From the NCBI RefSeq assembly GCF_021654795.1, contig NZ_AP025344.1, forward strand, positions 1,116,001-1,180,000: a stretch of DNA of 64,000 bases, read 5' to 3'. Shown one piece after another: positions 17,981-26,726 of this stretch. The position numbers were made by a program, and so were the translations under genes. Below the pieces are notes generated by a model, which searched no databases, was not told where the DNA came from, and was given only the letters and a program-made list of their open reading frames with translations. The stretch is from Paenibacillus dendritiformis (GTDB lineage: Bacteria; Bacillota; Bacilli; Paenibacillales; Paenibacillaceae). Each line of letters begins with the position of its first letter. The stretch's first letter is position 1.

Positions 17981-18928
17981 ATGATGGCTTTACTGCAAAC
18001 GTTGCGAATCTATGAAGCGGTGGACAATGCATTTACATCCGGCGAGGCGGTGAAGGAGCTGTTCGAGCCTTATCCGCTGGCCGACGTCAGCGTGCAGCGG
18101 GTTCATGGCGAGAAGGGATTTACGGATTTCATCCGCATCCTTATCCCGGGAACGGAGGGCAAGCACGGGGGCGGACAAGCGCCGAGCTTCGGCATCGTCG
18201 GCCGGCTGGGCGGGCTGGGCGCGCGGCCGCAGCGCATCGGGCTCGTCTCCGATGGCGACGGCGCGATTGCGGCGCTGTCCGCTGCGTTGAAGCTGGCCGA
18301 CATGAGCGTGAAGGGCGACCGTCTTAGAGGGGACGTATACATTACGACCCACATCTGCCCGGACGCGCCTACGCTGCCGCATGAACCGGTCGACTTCATG
18401 GATTCCCCCGTTGATATTGCGACGATGAACGACTATGAGGTGCTGGACGAGATGGAAGCGGTCTTGTCCATCGACACGACGAAGGGCAACCGCGTCATCA
18501 ATCACAAAGGAATCGCGATTTCCCCGACGGTCAAGGAAGGCTATATCCTGCGCGTCAGCGACGATCTGCTTCGCATCATGGAGATGACGACCGGGCAGCT
18601 TCCGGTCACGTTCCCGGTGACCACGCAGGACATTACGCCGTACGGCAACGGGCTCTATCACATTAACAGCATCCTGCAGCCTTGCGTCACGACTGCTGCG
18701 CCGGTCGTCGGCGTCGCGATTACGGCGCAATCGACCGTGCCCGGCTGCGGGACAGGGGCAAGTCATGAAGTCGACGTCGCGCTCGCCGCGCGCTTCGCGG
18801 TGGAGGTCGCCAAGGAATTCACGAATGAAGTCTGTGCCTTCTATAATAAGGAGGAGTTCGAGCATATGCTTAACCTGTACGGACCGATGAATGCGCTGCA
18901 GACGCTGGGAAAAACGGTGCAAGCTTAA
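17981..18928 (+). CDS. DUF1177-family protein
   Basis: A 315-residue protein. ATG at 17981 follows AAAGGGAGAG. Motifs such as GVVGRLGGLGARP-like (IVGRLGGLGARPQRIGLVSDGDGA), ITTHICPDAPTLPHEPVDFMDSPV and STVPGCGTGASHEVDVALA match DUF1177, a family of unknown function whose genes commonly sit beside aroM and oligopeptide transporter genes. The Asp/His/Cys-rich motifs look like a possible metal or catalytic site. Here it follows the peptide importer by 117 nt and precedes aroM, so it is probably in the same pathway. Confidence 0.8.
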   Translation: MMALLQTLRIYEAVDNAFTSGEAVKELFEPYPLADVSVQRVHGEKGFTDFIRILIPGTEGKHGGGQAPSFGIVGRLGGLGARPQRIGLVSDGDGAIAALSAALKLADMSVKGDRLRGDVYITTHICPDAPTLPHEPVDFMDSPVDIATMNDYEVLDEMEAVLSIDTTKGNRVINHKGIAISPTVKEGYILRVSDDLLRIMEMTTGQLPVTFPVTTQDITPYGNGLYHINSILQPCVTTAAPVVGVAITAQSTVPGCGTGASHEVDVALAARFAVEVAKEFTNEVCAFYNKEEFEHMLNLYGPMNALQTLGKTVQA

Positions 18929-18992
18929 CCCTGCGAGGTCATTCGCCGTGTGGCTTAAGGCCCCGCCGCAAGAGAGAAAGGAGGCTGCCGGG

Positions 18993-19694
18993 ATGGAACG
19001 AAGCGACAGCCGGCAACGCGTCACAATAGGTCTCATTACGATAGGACAAGCGCCGCGAACGGATGTGCAGCCATTGATTGAGCGCTGGCTGGCGCCTTGT
19101 GCGGATATCATCCAGCTTGGCGTGCTCGATGGTATGGCGGTGGCGGAGATAGAGCGCGAGCTTGGCCCGCAGCAGGGCGAATTCGTCCTCACGACGCGGC
19201 TGGCTGACGGTCAAGCCGTCGTCCTGTCCGCGGCCAAAACGGAAACGGCAATGCAGCGCTTGATTGACGAGTGCGAACGGCAGGGCTGCCAAGTAATCAT
19301 TCTGCTCTGCACCGGGGCTTTCCAGCATCTTGCCGCTGAACGGGCTTTATTGATTGAACCGGAGCGGATACTGACCCCCGCGATTGCGAAGCTGGCCGGC
19401 GGGACGCAGATAGGACTAATCATTCCGCTCGCGGAGCAAGCGGAGGAGATGCACCGGAAATGGGGCGCGTTCGGCGCTTCGATTACGACGGCAGCCGCTT
19501 CTCCCTACACGGCGACGCGGGAGCAGCTTGCGGCCGCCGCACAGGAACTGAGAGCTGCCGGCGCCGGAATCATCGTGCTCGATTGCATGGGGTACACGTT
19601 AGAGCATCAGCAGATCGCCAGAGAAGCGAGCGGATGCTTCGCGCTGCTGTCGAGCAGCTTGCTGTTCAGGCTGGTAACAGAATTGTGCGAGTAA
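18993..19694 (+). CDS. AroM-family protein
   Basis: A 233-residue protein starting MERSDSRQRV at 18993 after AAAGGAGG. Motifs TIGLITIGQAPRTDV, DIIQLGVLDGM, VIILLCTGAF and GIIVLDCMGYT match the AroM family, which has an Asp/Glu-racemase-like fold with paired Cys residues (C in LLCTG and LDCMG). AroM lies near aroL in enteric bacteria but has no proven activity. Its link here to DUF1177 and a peptide importer suggests amino-acid or peptide metabolism, possibly racemisation; this is inference. Confidence 0.8.
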   Translation: MERSDSRQRVTIGLITIGQAPRTDVQPLIERWLAPCADIIQLGVLDGMAVAEIERELGPQQGEFVLTTRLADGQAVVLSAAKTETAMQRLIDECERQGCQVIILLCTGAFQHLAAERALLIEPERILTPAIAKLAGGTQIGLIIPLAEQAEEMHRKWGAFGASITTAAASPYTATREQLAAAAQELRAAGAGIIVLDCMGYTLEHQQIAREASGCFALLSSSLLFRLVTELCE

Positions 19695-19726
19695 AGGTTA
19701 GAACGATGGGAATTTTGACAGATGAT

Positions 19727-19767
19727 AACCGCCTGTTGCTTGCGGATGCAAGCAGCGGGCGGTTTTT
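19727..19767 (+). terminator. Rho-independent terminator of the transporter operon
   Basis: AACCGCCTGTTGCTTGC (19727-19743) pairs with GCAAGCAGCGGGCGGTT (19748-19764) around a short loop, followed by TTT. It closes the unit that starts at 10987. Confidence 0.8.
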
Positions 19768-20223
19768 AAGTTTGGGCCTGCTTTTACCTGCTCTGAGGCC
19801 GCTCTATTCTGGAAAGGATGCGCCTTCTCCCGCCCTTAGCTTCACTATCCCATCGGTTCAGACTGATGGGGAAGTGCGGGATGACTACACTTCTAAGTAT
19901 AAGCAGCAAGTATGTATAGGCAGCAAGGAATGCCTGCCCCGCCTACACGATGGCAGTGTTGCTGCACGGGGGCCGACGAGCTCTAGATCCCCATGTATAT
20001 AGTAAGAACAGAATCGGGATGTCTGCTCGCCGCTTCTGAAGCAAATACTACCTGCGCCCTTGGCTCTACCCGAATATTTGACCCCGCCCCGCAACAACAA
20101 GGGACGGTCCCCTAATCATGTTACAGGGTAAGATGGGGCAACTCGAAGGGCAAGAAGGGCAACAGGGAACATTGGGAGGTTAAAGACGGCGACGGGCCAA
20201 GCGGCGTAAGAGAGATGTGGCAG
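19768..20223. other. Gene-free stretch
   Basis: No convincing coding frame, RNA or promoter was found. A purine-rich block with repeated GGGCAA/GGCAAC words lies at about 20130-20180. Confidence 0.4.
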
Positions 20224-20224
20224 A

Positions 20225-20425
20225 GAAATCCTGCAAAAGCGCAGGATTTTTCGTGATTTGAGACGTTATTTGGTGAAATTCCTGCATAAACGCATCAATT
20301 TTCCTAATTTTCAATGGGAATCCATTGTCCCGGCTAAAATTCCTGCAGTTTTGCAGGAACCTCGGTCACGGAGTAAACGTCACAAGGAAATCCTGCGTTT
20401 TTGCATTTTTCTTGGCAAGTCGAGC
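20225..20425 (+). repeat. Array of ~50-bp hairpin repeat units (locus 2 of 3)
   Basis: Units at 20236-20286 (51 bp) and 20348-20397 (50 bp) flank a degenerate 61-bp unit. Unit junctions form strong hairpins: GAAATCCTGC/GCAGGATTTT at 20225-20250 and TTCCTGCA/TGCAGGAA at 20340-20359. The family is shared with 951-1220 and 61032-61390. Confidence 0.75.
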
Positions 20426-20460
20426 GTGCGGGAAGAAGCTCGACTTGGCGGGCTGTTAGA

Positions 20461-20509
20461 AAAAGGGGCTGTCGCCCTGCAGCCAAAACGGCTTAATGGG
20501 ACAGCCCCT
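20461..20509 (-). terminator. Terminator of the GH8 gene
   Basis: Perfect 10-bp arms AGGGGCTGTC (20464-20473) and GACAGCCCCT (20500-20509). On the minus strand the stem is followed by TTTTT, so it ends the leftward GH8 transcript. Confidence 0.8.
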
Positions 20510-20525
20510 GGAAGATGCGTTCAAG

Positions 20526-21818
20526 TTATGGCGTCCACCAGTTGCCGGAGACGACGATAAGGCTGAGCAGGCGGATGCTGTTGCCGAAGTAGGTGTCGGC
20601 GTTGGTTGACTTCGAGGTGGTGTTGCTCCATAAGGAATTGAGCCATTCCTGATTGCCGGCATCGATCATGGCGCTCACGGCAAACGGAGTGGAGAACGGA
20701 AGATCGTAGTAAGAGACGAGCGGGCTCCCGTTCAGCTTATATCCCGCGCGGATGTTCCCCGGATTGCTGCCGGTGCTGCTCTTGATCCAGCTGTTCAGCT
20801 TCGTGAGCTGCGCCTTCGCGCGGGTGTCTCCCGTCAAGATGTAATCCGTCGCGATTCTCCACGGTGTCCGGCAAGAGTTGTAATAGTAGTTGCCGTCATT
20901 CGGCGTTTCCAGGTAGGTTCCGGAGGCGGGTTTATAGCCGCTGGATTCTTTGGTGGCGAAATCCGGCATCAGCCCGGTCGTGCTGGAGTAGCCGGAGAAC
21001 AGCTGCTCAATGATCGTATAGGTCTGATTCAGGACATTGTCCCAACGCGAATCTCCGGTCGCTGCTTTGAAGGCGCGCAGATGATTGAGCATAAAGTCGG
21101 ACGGCCGCGTTCCTTTGCCCCATTTCGAGTCCGTATCGGATGCCCAATCCCCGAGCTTCAAATGCCAAGACTTCTGGTTGACCTCGCTTTGCATGATGGC
21201 ATTGATCAGGTTGACCGCTTCCGCGCGGTAATTGATGCCGCTAGAGCTGCCCCATTGCTTGTCGGCCAGCAGGAGCGCATAGGCCATATCCATGTCGCCA
21301 TCGGTCGCGGCATCCGAGCCGGCTTCCGTATTATTGACGATGGCGAAGCCATTATCGATCTGCTGCCAGGCCATCAGCTTCGAGTTAATCTCGCTCGGGT
21401 GCGCCTTGTAGAAGCGGTACAATCCATCGAAATAGGTTTTGGCATCGGCGTCATGTCCCGCCATATAGGCGGTAATGAGCATGCCGTAGCCGTTCGCCTC
21501 GCTGGTCGTGACGGCATTTGGATAGTCTTCATCGGATTCGCCGTTTAAATTGTAGTGAACGAAATATTGATTGCTGACATACGGATTTTTCTTTAAGTAT
21601 CGGGCCTTCCATTCGTTGTACAGCCGCTTCACTTCGTTATCCATCTGGCTCTGGCTTACGTTATTCGGCTTAATGACTCCTGACGCGTACGCTTGGTGCT
21701 GCGGGAACGGACGGTTGACTGTGGCGGCGGACACCGTCTTCTCGGACATGGCAAAGAGGGTCTGAACTGAGCCGAGAAGCAGGGTAAGACAGAGAAACCA
21801 TTTTACTGACTTTCGCAA
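20526..21818 (-). CDS. Secreted glycoside hydrolase family 8 enzyme (endoglucanase/lichenase/chitosanase type)
   Basis: A 430-residue secreted glycosidase. The TTG start at 21818 follows GAAAGGAGT by 10 nt and gives a good signal peptide (MRKSVKWFLCLTLLLG...TVSA); a longer frame to 21860 has no ribosome site. GH8 features: proton-donor Glu in TTSEANGYGMLI, signature ATDGDMDMAYALLLADKQW with catalytic Asp, and aromatic subsite motifs (SWHLKLGDWASD, RTPWRIATDYI). GH8 enzymes cleave cellulose, barley glucan or chitosan; which one cannot be decided by eye. A cre-like site 59 bp upstream suggests catabolite repression. Confidence 0.85.
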   Translation of the reverse strand: MRKSVKWFLCLTLLLGSVQTLFAMSEKTVSAATVNRPFPQHQAYASGVIKPNNVSQSQMDNEVKRLYNEWKARYLKKNPYVSNQYFVHYNLNGESDEDYPNAVTTSEANGYGMLITAYMAGHDADAKTYFDGLYRFYKAHPSEINSKLMAWQQIDNGFAIVNNTEAGSDAATDGDMDMAYALLLADKQWGSSSGINYRAEAVNLINAIMQSEVNQKSWHLKLGDWASDTDSKWGKGTRPSDFMLNHLRAFKAATGDSRWDNVLNQTYTIIEQLFSGYSSTTGLMPDFATKESSGYKPASGTYLETPNDGNYYYNSCRTPWRIATDYILTGDTRAKAQLTKLNSWIKSSTGSNPGNIRAGYKLNGSPLVSYYDLPFSTPFAVSAMIDAGNQEWLNSLWSNTTSKSTNADTYFGNSIRLLSLIVVSGNWWTP

Positions 21819-21876
21819 TGCAATACGACTCCTTTCAATTTTATAGTTGAAGCGACTCAATTTTCATGAATGAAAA

Positions 21877-21890
21877 TTAAATCGGTTTCA
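21877..21890 (-). promoter_or_regulatory. cre-like site upstream of GH8
   Basis: On the minus strand TGAAACCGATTTAA matches 13 of 14 positions of the CcpA consensus TGWAANCGNTNWCA. It is 59 bp upstream of the GH8 start. Confidence 0.5.
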
Positions 21891-22148
21891 CTTAAAGCTA
21901 TGCCGATGGCGAGAAGTTCATGATGGGAAAACGTTACGCAAAAGGAACGCCATCAGGGTGCGAGAGAAAGAGGGAAGCCAAAGGGAAGCCAAGCAATTCC
22001 GGGATGTCGGGGAATCAGAAAATAAACAAGGCAGGTAATCTCCAATGAGAATATAAGCGTTTTAACTTTTAGATCTAAAAAAACGCGCGTATGAGTCAAC
22101 GTCATTTTTTCCATTATAATACGACTTCACCAAAAAGAAAAGAAAAAC

Positions 22149-22162
22149 TTAAAGCGCTTACA
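22149..22162 (-). promoter_or_regulatory. Second cre-like site in the GH8-gtrB interval
   Basis: TGTAAGCGCTTTAA on the minus strand, 13 of 14 match to the cre consensus. It lies about 330 bp upstream of GH8 and 167 bp upstream of the divergent glycosyltransferase gene. Otherwise 21891-22328 shows only AT-rich, promoter-like sequence (TATAAT near 22268, TATACT near 22288). Confidence 0.45.
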
Positions 22163-22328
22163 CAACCTTGAAGTGATTCTCTCTATTCCCCGAAGATGCG
22201 ATCCGAAAATATCTTAAAGCGCGACATAAATCCCTAAATTTTGAAAAAACGATTCCATGTTATAGAATATAATGGAAAATGTTTGTATACTAAGGAGGAT
22301 ATGAATTCCTTCTCCGAAGGAAGATGTT

Positions 22329-23333
22329 ATGAGTATGTCACCGATTTTGTATATGGTTGTTCCTTGCTATAACGAAGAGGCGGTGCTTCCCCTCACAATG
22401 CAGACGCTGACGGGCGTGCTGTCCCGCTTGGTTCAGGACCGCGTCGTCTCCGCCGAGAGCCGGATATTGCTGGTCGATGACGGCAGCCGGGATGCGACCT
22501 GGCTGACCATCGTTCAGGAGCGGGAACGGAACCGCTGGATTGCCGGATTGAAGCTGTCCCGCAACGCCGGTCATCAGAAGGCGCTGCTCGCCGGACTGAT
22601 GTATGCCAAAAATTTTGCCGACTGCGCCGTCTCCCTTGATGCCGATCTGCAGGATGATGTCGCCGTCGTGAGACAGTTCGTCGAGCAGTTCCGCGGGGGC
22701 TGCGATATTGTGTACGGCGTAAGGGATAACCGGGATAGCGATACGTATTTCAAGCGGTGGAGCGCCCAATTTTTTTATAAGCTGATGCGGCGGATGGGCA
22801 TTCCGCTTGTCTACAATCATGCCGATTACCGGCTGATGAGCCGCCGTGCCCTCGACTGCCTGAGCCAGTTCCCCGAGTCCAATCTGTTCCTGCGCGGGAT
22901 CGTGCCGCTCATCGGGTTCCCGTCTTCCGTCGTTCCTTACCGGAGACAGGAGCGGCCTGCGGGCGAGACGAAGTATCCGCTCCGCAAAATGCTGTCGTTC
23001 GCCTGGGACGGCATTACGTCATTCAGCATGAAGCCGATGCGGGTCGTCACCGCGCTTGGCTTCGTCAGTCTGGGCGCAAGCGCGCTGGCGGGCCTCTACG
23101 CCCTCTTGTCCAAGCTGCTGGGACAGACCGTATCCGGCTGGACTTCCTTGATGCTGTCCGTCTGGTTCGTCGGAAGCGTCCAATTGCTCGGCCTGGGGGT
23201 GGTCGGGGAATATATCGGCAAAATCTATGCCGAGGTCAAGCGGCGCCCGCCTTACATCATTGAGCAGGTGCTGGCGGACAAGCCGGGGATCGAGCAGCCG
23301 GTTCGGGCCTATGGAACGGGGTGGGCGGAGTGA
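22329..23333 (+). CDS. GtrB/CsbB-like membrane glycosyltransferase (GT2, polyprenyl-phosphate)
   Basis: A 334-residue enzyme expected to move a sugar from UDP-sugar to undecaprenyl phosphate. GT2 motifs: YMVVPCYNEEAVLP, ILLVDDGSRDATW, SLDADLQDD (DXD), NHADYRLMSRRA. Two membrane helices near residues 240-265 and 275-300 (ALGFVSLGASALAGLYALL, SLMLSVWFVGSVQLLGLG) match the GtrB C-terminus. It overlaps the GtrA gene by four bases, forming the first part of a three-gene glycosylation module. Confidence 0.88.
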   Translation: MSMSPILYMVVPCYNEEAVLPLTMQTLTGVLSRLVQDRVVSAESRILLVDDGSRDATWLTIVQERERNRWIAGLKLSRNAGHQKALLAGLMYAKNFADCAVSLDADLQDDVAVVRQFVEQFRGGCDIVYGVRDNRDSDTYFKRWSAQFFYKLMRRMGIPLVYNHADYRLMSRRALDCLSQFPESNLFLRGIVPLIGFPSSVVPYRRQERPAGETKYPLRKMLSFAWDGITSFSMKPMRVVTALGFVSLGASALAGLYALLSKLLGQTVSGWTSLMLSVWFVGSVQLLGLGVVGEYIGKIYAEVKRRPPYIIEQVLADKPGIEQPVRAYGTGWAE

Positions 23334-23806
23334 ATGGCGCGAAGCTGGCCGTTCGGGGCGGCGCCCGCCAGTTCGGCCGCTATGCCGCCGTCGGAGCCGT
23401 GAACACGCTGGTCGGGCTCGGGACGGCGTATGTGCTGCTGTACGCCGGCTGGAGCCATCTTCACGCGACATTCGCGGGCAACTCGGTCGGCGTAGGGGTG
23501 AGCTACATTCTGAACCGCCGCTATACGTTCCGCTATCGCGGGCAATGGCTGGCAAGCCTGCTCCGGTTCCTCGCCATCGCGCTGCTCTGCTATGTGCTGG
23601 CGTACCAGGCGCTGCATCCTGCCATATCGGCAATGGCCGCCCTGCTGCTGCCCGCTTGGGCTTCGCCCTGGGAGCCGTATGCAGCCGTATTGGGGGAAGC
23701 GGCGGTCTACACGGCCGCCTCGTTCCGGCTTCACCGGGGCGTGACGTTCGCCCGATCCAGCGGGGAGGACGACGATGCCTCGCCTGTCGAAGCCGGCGTC
23801 AAATAG
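23330..23806 (+). CDS. GtrA-like flippase
   Basis: About 158 residues with four membrane helices. GTG at 23330 overlaps the glycosyltransferase stop (GTGA); GTG at 23321 is an alternative. GtrA signature GRYAAVGAVNTLVGLGTAYVLL followed by NSVGVGVSYILNRRYTFR and a C-terminal helix ending RLHRGVTFAR. GtrA proteins flip sugar-loaded undecaprenyl phosphate to the outer face. It sits between gtrB and a multi-helix membrane protein. Confidence 0.85.
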   Translation: MNGAKLAVRGGARQFGRYAAVGAVNTLVGLGTAYVLLYAGWSHLHATFAGNSVGVGVSYILNRRYTFRYRGQWLASLLRFLAIALLCYVLAYQALHPAISAMAALLLPAWASPWEPYAAVLGEAAVYTAASFRLHRGVTFARSSGEDDDASPVEAGVK

Positions 23807-23848
23807 CAGGCAAGCATAGCGATATCCACACGGGAGAGTGATTCATGC

Positions 23849-25270
23849 ATGAAGCAGAAAGACTGGGTAACGTGGGGAGCCATGGGAATAGGCGCGCTTA
23901 TTCTCATCGTGATTCTGTTCATTCCCCCGTTCATCGGAGTCGCGAACAATGGCGATTTCGAACGAATTGTGGGCAGCGGCGGCATTGCCCCGCTGAGCGA
24001 CAAATTCACCTATGAACAAAAATATTTCGGATACAGCCACTCGCACTATGACTACGGCCCCTTCTCCGTGAACTATTGGTCATCCCAAGCGCTGTTCGTC
24101 TTCCTGGCCGGGCTGCTCGGGCGGGCATGGAGCTCCGCTTCGTTCCCGCTGGTGGCGATGGGGACGATCTACGCCGTCCTGCTGCTGGCGGCGCTGTTCC
24201 TTATTGTCCGGCACGCCTGTTCCGGACAGCGCTGGCTGCAGGTGACCGTCGCCCTCTGCCTGCTGTTTATTTTCTTCGATATTGGCTATGTGGCGTATTT
24301 TCAGTCTTTTTTCGGCGAGCCGGTCTCCCTCATCTTCCTGCTTCTCGCATCCGGAACGTCCTTCGTGCTGGCATCGCGGCGCAAGCCTTCCATCGGCTGG
24401 CTCGTTCTGTTCTTCATCTCTGTCCTGATTCTATCCGCATCCAAGCTGCAGAACGCGCCGATCGGCCTCGTCTTCATCCTTTTCGCTTGCCGGATATACC
24501 GGAATCGCCCGGAGCGGAGCTGGAGGAGCACGGTCATTGCCGGCTCGGCCTCGATACTGGCGATCTCCGTATTGATGTATGCCTATGCCCCGCAGGAGCT
24601 GAAGCAGATTAACCTGTACCAGACGATATTTTACGGAATATTGAAGGACTCGCCTCATGTGGAGAGAGATCTGGCAGAGTTGGGCATCCCGGAGAAGTTC
24701 GCCCCGCTTGCCGGGACGAATTATTTCCAGAAGGACGTGCCGATCCGGCAGGACGATCCGGAATTAACGGAGCATGTCTACTCCCGGCTCGGGCATGTCG
24801 ATGTGGCCGCATACTATATGCGCCATCCCGGGCGGATGATCGATAAGCTGGAGGCCGCCTCGTCCCAAGCGGCGATGATTCGGCCGTACTATCTGGGCAA
24901 CTATGAGCAAGAGGCCGGCAAGCCTCGGGGCGCCCTGTCGTATACATACAGCGTCTGGAGCGAGACGAAGAAGGACCTGATCCCGCAGCGCTTTGCTTTT
25001 TATCTCGTTTTTTTCCTTCTATATATAGGTGTTGGGCTCAGGGAATATACCCGCAGACGCTACGGGAAGCAGGTGGTCGATGCGGCGCTGGCCATCGGCT
25101 TCGTAGCCATGATCGCGGTGGCGGTGCCGCTGGTGGGGGATGGCGAGGCGGATCTGGGCAAGCATTTGTTCCTGTTCAACGTCAGCTTCGACATGATGAT
25201 TATCGTATCGGCCGTCTGGGTGATAGCTCAGATTCGCAGAATTTTTGACCGATCCCCCGAATTGCATTGA
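23849..25270 (+). CDS. Multi-pass membrane protein, probable GT-C-like glycan transferase of the gtr module
   Basis: A 473-residue membrane protein with about ten hydrophobic helices. A large extracytoplasmic loop follows helix 1, with acidic/aromatic residues (ANNGDFERIVGSGG, YSHSHYDYGPFSVNYW). The DFE motif right after helix 1 resembles the catalytic loop of GT-C transferases. By position after gtrB and gtrA it is the likely third component that puts the flipped sugar on its acceptor, such as a teichoic acid or cell-wall polymer. It resembles proteins called WsfD-type hexose transferases, but this was not verified. Confidence 0.6.
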   Translation: MKQKDWVTWGAMGIGALILIVILFIPPFIGVANNGDFERIVGSGGIAPLSDKFTYEQKYFGYSHSHYDYGPFSVNYWSSQALFVFLAGLLGRAWSSASFPLVAMGTIYAVLLLAALFLIVRHACSGQRWLQVTVALCLLFIFFDIGYVAYFQSFFGEPVSLIFLLLASGTSFVLASRRKPSIGWLVLFFISVLILSASKLQNAPIGLVFILFACRIYRNRPERSWRSTVIAGSASILAISVLMYAYAPQELKQINLYQTIFYGILKDSPHVERDLAELGIPEKFAPLAGTNYFQKDVPIRQDDPELTEHVYSRLGHVDVAAYYMRHPGRMIDKLEAASSQAAMIRPYYLGNYEQEAGKPRGALSYTYSVWSETKKDLIPQRFAFYLVFFLLYIGVGLREYTRRRYGKQVVDAALAIGFVAMIAVAVPLVGDGEADLGKHLFLFNVSFDMMIIVSAVWVIAQIRRIFDRSPELH

Positions 25271-25415
25271 TGGAGCACGGGCGAGATGGCGATCCGGGGC
25301 GTATGCACCCGCCGGCATATGACCTTGTTCCTAGCGAATCGTTCAAAAATAAGGATATTGTAGATGCGACAGCCGGTGACGCAGGCCGCATCTATAGAGT
25401 AAGGGGGCACGGGAT

Positions 25416-26669
25416 ATGAACGTTGACGTGAGAGACATCGCCCGCCAGCCATTCACTGGAGTCATGTGGAAGACCGTATCCGAGGATTGCAATCTCGCAT
25501 GCGATTACTGTTACTACAGTTCCTGCCAGGGTCGGCCCGGCCATGCGATTCAGCGGATTGACGACGAGGTGCTGGATACGTTCATCCGCCAATGGATGGA
25601 GCAATCGCAGGGGGTCGCTTCTTTTGCCTGGCAAGGGGGGGAACCGCTGCTCGCGGGCAAGTCCTTCTTCGAGCAGGTCGTCCGGCTGCAGGCGGCCTAT
25701 GCGCCGCCGCGCACCGTGATCAGCAATGCGCTGCAGACGAACGGCACCCTGATCGATGCGGAATGGGCGGCCTTTTTCAAGCAATACGCCTTCTTGATCG
25801 GGGTAAGTCTGGACGGACCGCAGCCGATTCACGACAAGCACCGCGTCACCGGATCGGGAGCCGGCTCCTATCAAGCGGTCATGCGCGGAATCGAATATTT
25901 GCGCCAGGCAGGCGTGGATTATAATATTCTGACCGTCATTCACGAGGATAATGTGGGCGAGGCGGCCGCGCTGATGGATTACTTTGCGGGGGAGCGGTTT
26001 ACGCATGTCCAGTTCATACCGTGCATGGATTTCCGCTCTCAGAATGCCGACGCGCCCGGGATCTATGCGATCACGCCGGAGCAGTACGGACAATTTCTAT
26101 GCGAAGCTTTCGATAAATGGTACAACGGCGGCGAGCCGCTCTTCTCCGTCCGGATGTTCGACAATGTCCTTCAGGCCGAACTGGGTCTGGAGCCGGAAAT
26201 GTGCACTCATCGCGAATCCTGTCCCTCGGCGCTCGTATTGGAGCCGAACGGGGACGCCTATCCGTGCGACTTCTTCCTGCACGAACGCTACCGGCTGGGC
26301 AATGTCGGCACCGGCCGGCTGGCCTCCTTGTCCCGCCATCCGAGCTGGCAGCAATTCCATCAGATGAAGCAGGAGGTGCCGGATGCTTGCCGCGCATGCG
26401 AATATTGGCGCTACTGTCATGGCGGATGTCCCCGCAACCGGATCGGCCGGGACGGATTATGGGAAGGCCATACCGACTATTTCTGCGAGAGCTACCGGAT
26501 GCTGTATGCCCATGCGGGCGAGCGCATTGCCACGCTGGGCCGGAAGATCCGCTTGCAGGAGCTGCTGCGGCTCCGGGGGAGCGGCCGTCCGCTTCCCGCC
26601 CGCAACCAACCTTGCGTATGCGGCAGCGGGCGCAAATTCAAGCAATGCTGCGGGCCGCTGCTGCCGTAG
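25416..26669 (+). CDS. Radical SAM sulfatase-maturase-like enzyme with C-terminal SEC-C motif
   Basis: A 417-residue radical SAM/SPASM protein. CNLACDYC at residues 25-32 binds the SAM cluster. GGEPLL and GVSLDGP follow the radical SAM barrel. SPASM-type cysteines: CTHRESCPS, YPCDFF, CRACEYWRYCHGGCP. Family role: anaerobic sulfatase maturases oxidise a Cys or Ser of a target to formylglycine; relatives modify peptides. Residues about 400-413 form a SEC-C zinc motif CVCGSGRKFKQCCG, as in SecA tails. No sulfatase is in the window, so the substrate is unknown. Ribosome site before ATG 25416 is weak. Confidence 0.85.
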   Translation: MNVDVRDIARQPFTGVMWKTVSEDCNLACDYCYYSSCQGRPGHAIQRIDDEVLDTFIRQWMEQSQGVASFAWQGGEPLLAGKSFFEQVVRLQAAYAPPRTVISNALQTNGTLIDAEWAAFFKQYAFLIGVSLDGPQPIHDKHRVTGSGAGSYQAVMRGIEYLRQAGVDYNILTVIHEDNVGEAAALMDYFAGERFTHVQFIPCMDFRSQNADAPGIYAITPEQYGQFLCEAFDKWYNGGEPLFSVRMFDNVLQAELGLEPEMCTHRESCPSALVLEPNGDAYPCDFFLHERYRLGNVGTGRLASLSRHPSWQQFHQMKQEVPDACRACEYWRYCHGGCPRNRIGRDGLWEGHTDYFCESYRMLYAHAGERIATLGRKIRLQELLRLRGSGRPLPARNQPCVCGSGRKFKQCCGPLLP

Positions 26670-26690
26670 ACTGCCCGCTTTCAACGACAA

Positions 26691-26717
26691 GAGGCGATGC
26701 CCTGACGGCATCGCCTC
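26691..26717. terminator. Bidirectional terminator-like hairpin between convergent genes
   Basis: Perfect 11-bp arms GAGGCGATGCC and GGCATCGCCTC around a 5-nt loop, between the maturase and the leftward SH3-like gene. The T run is weak on both strands. Confidence 0.6.
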
Positions 26718-26726
26718 CTATGTATG

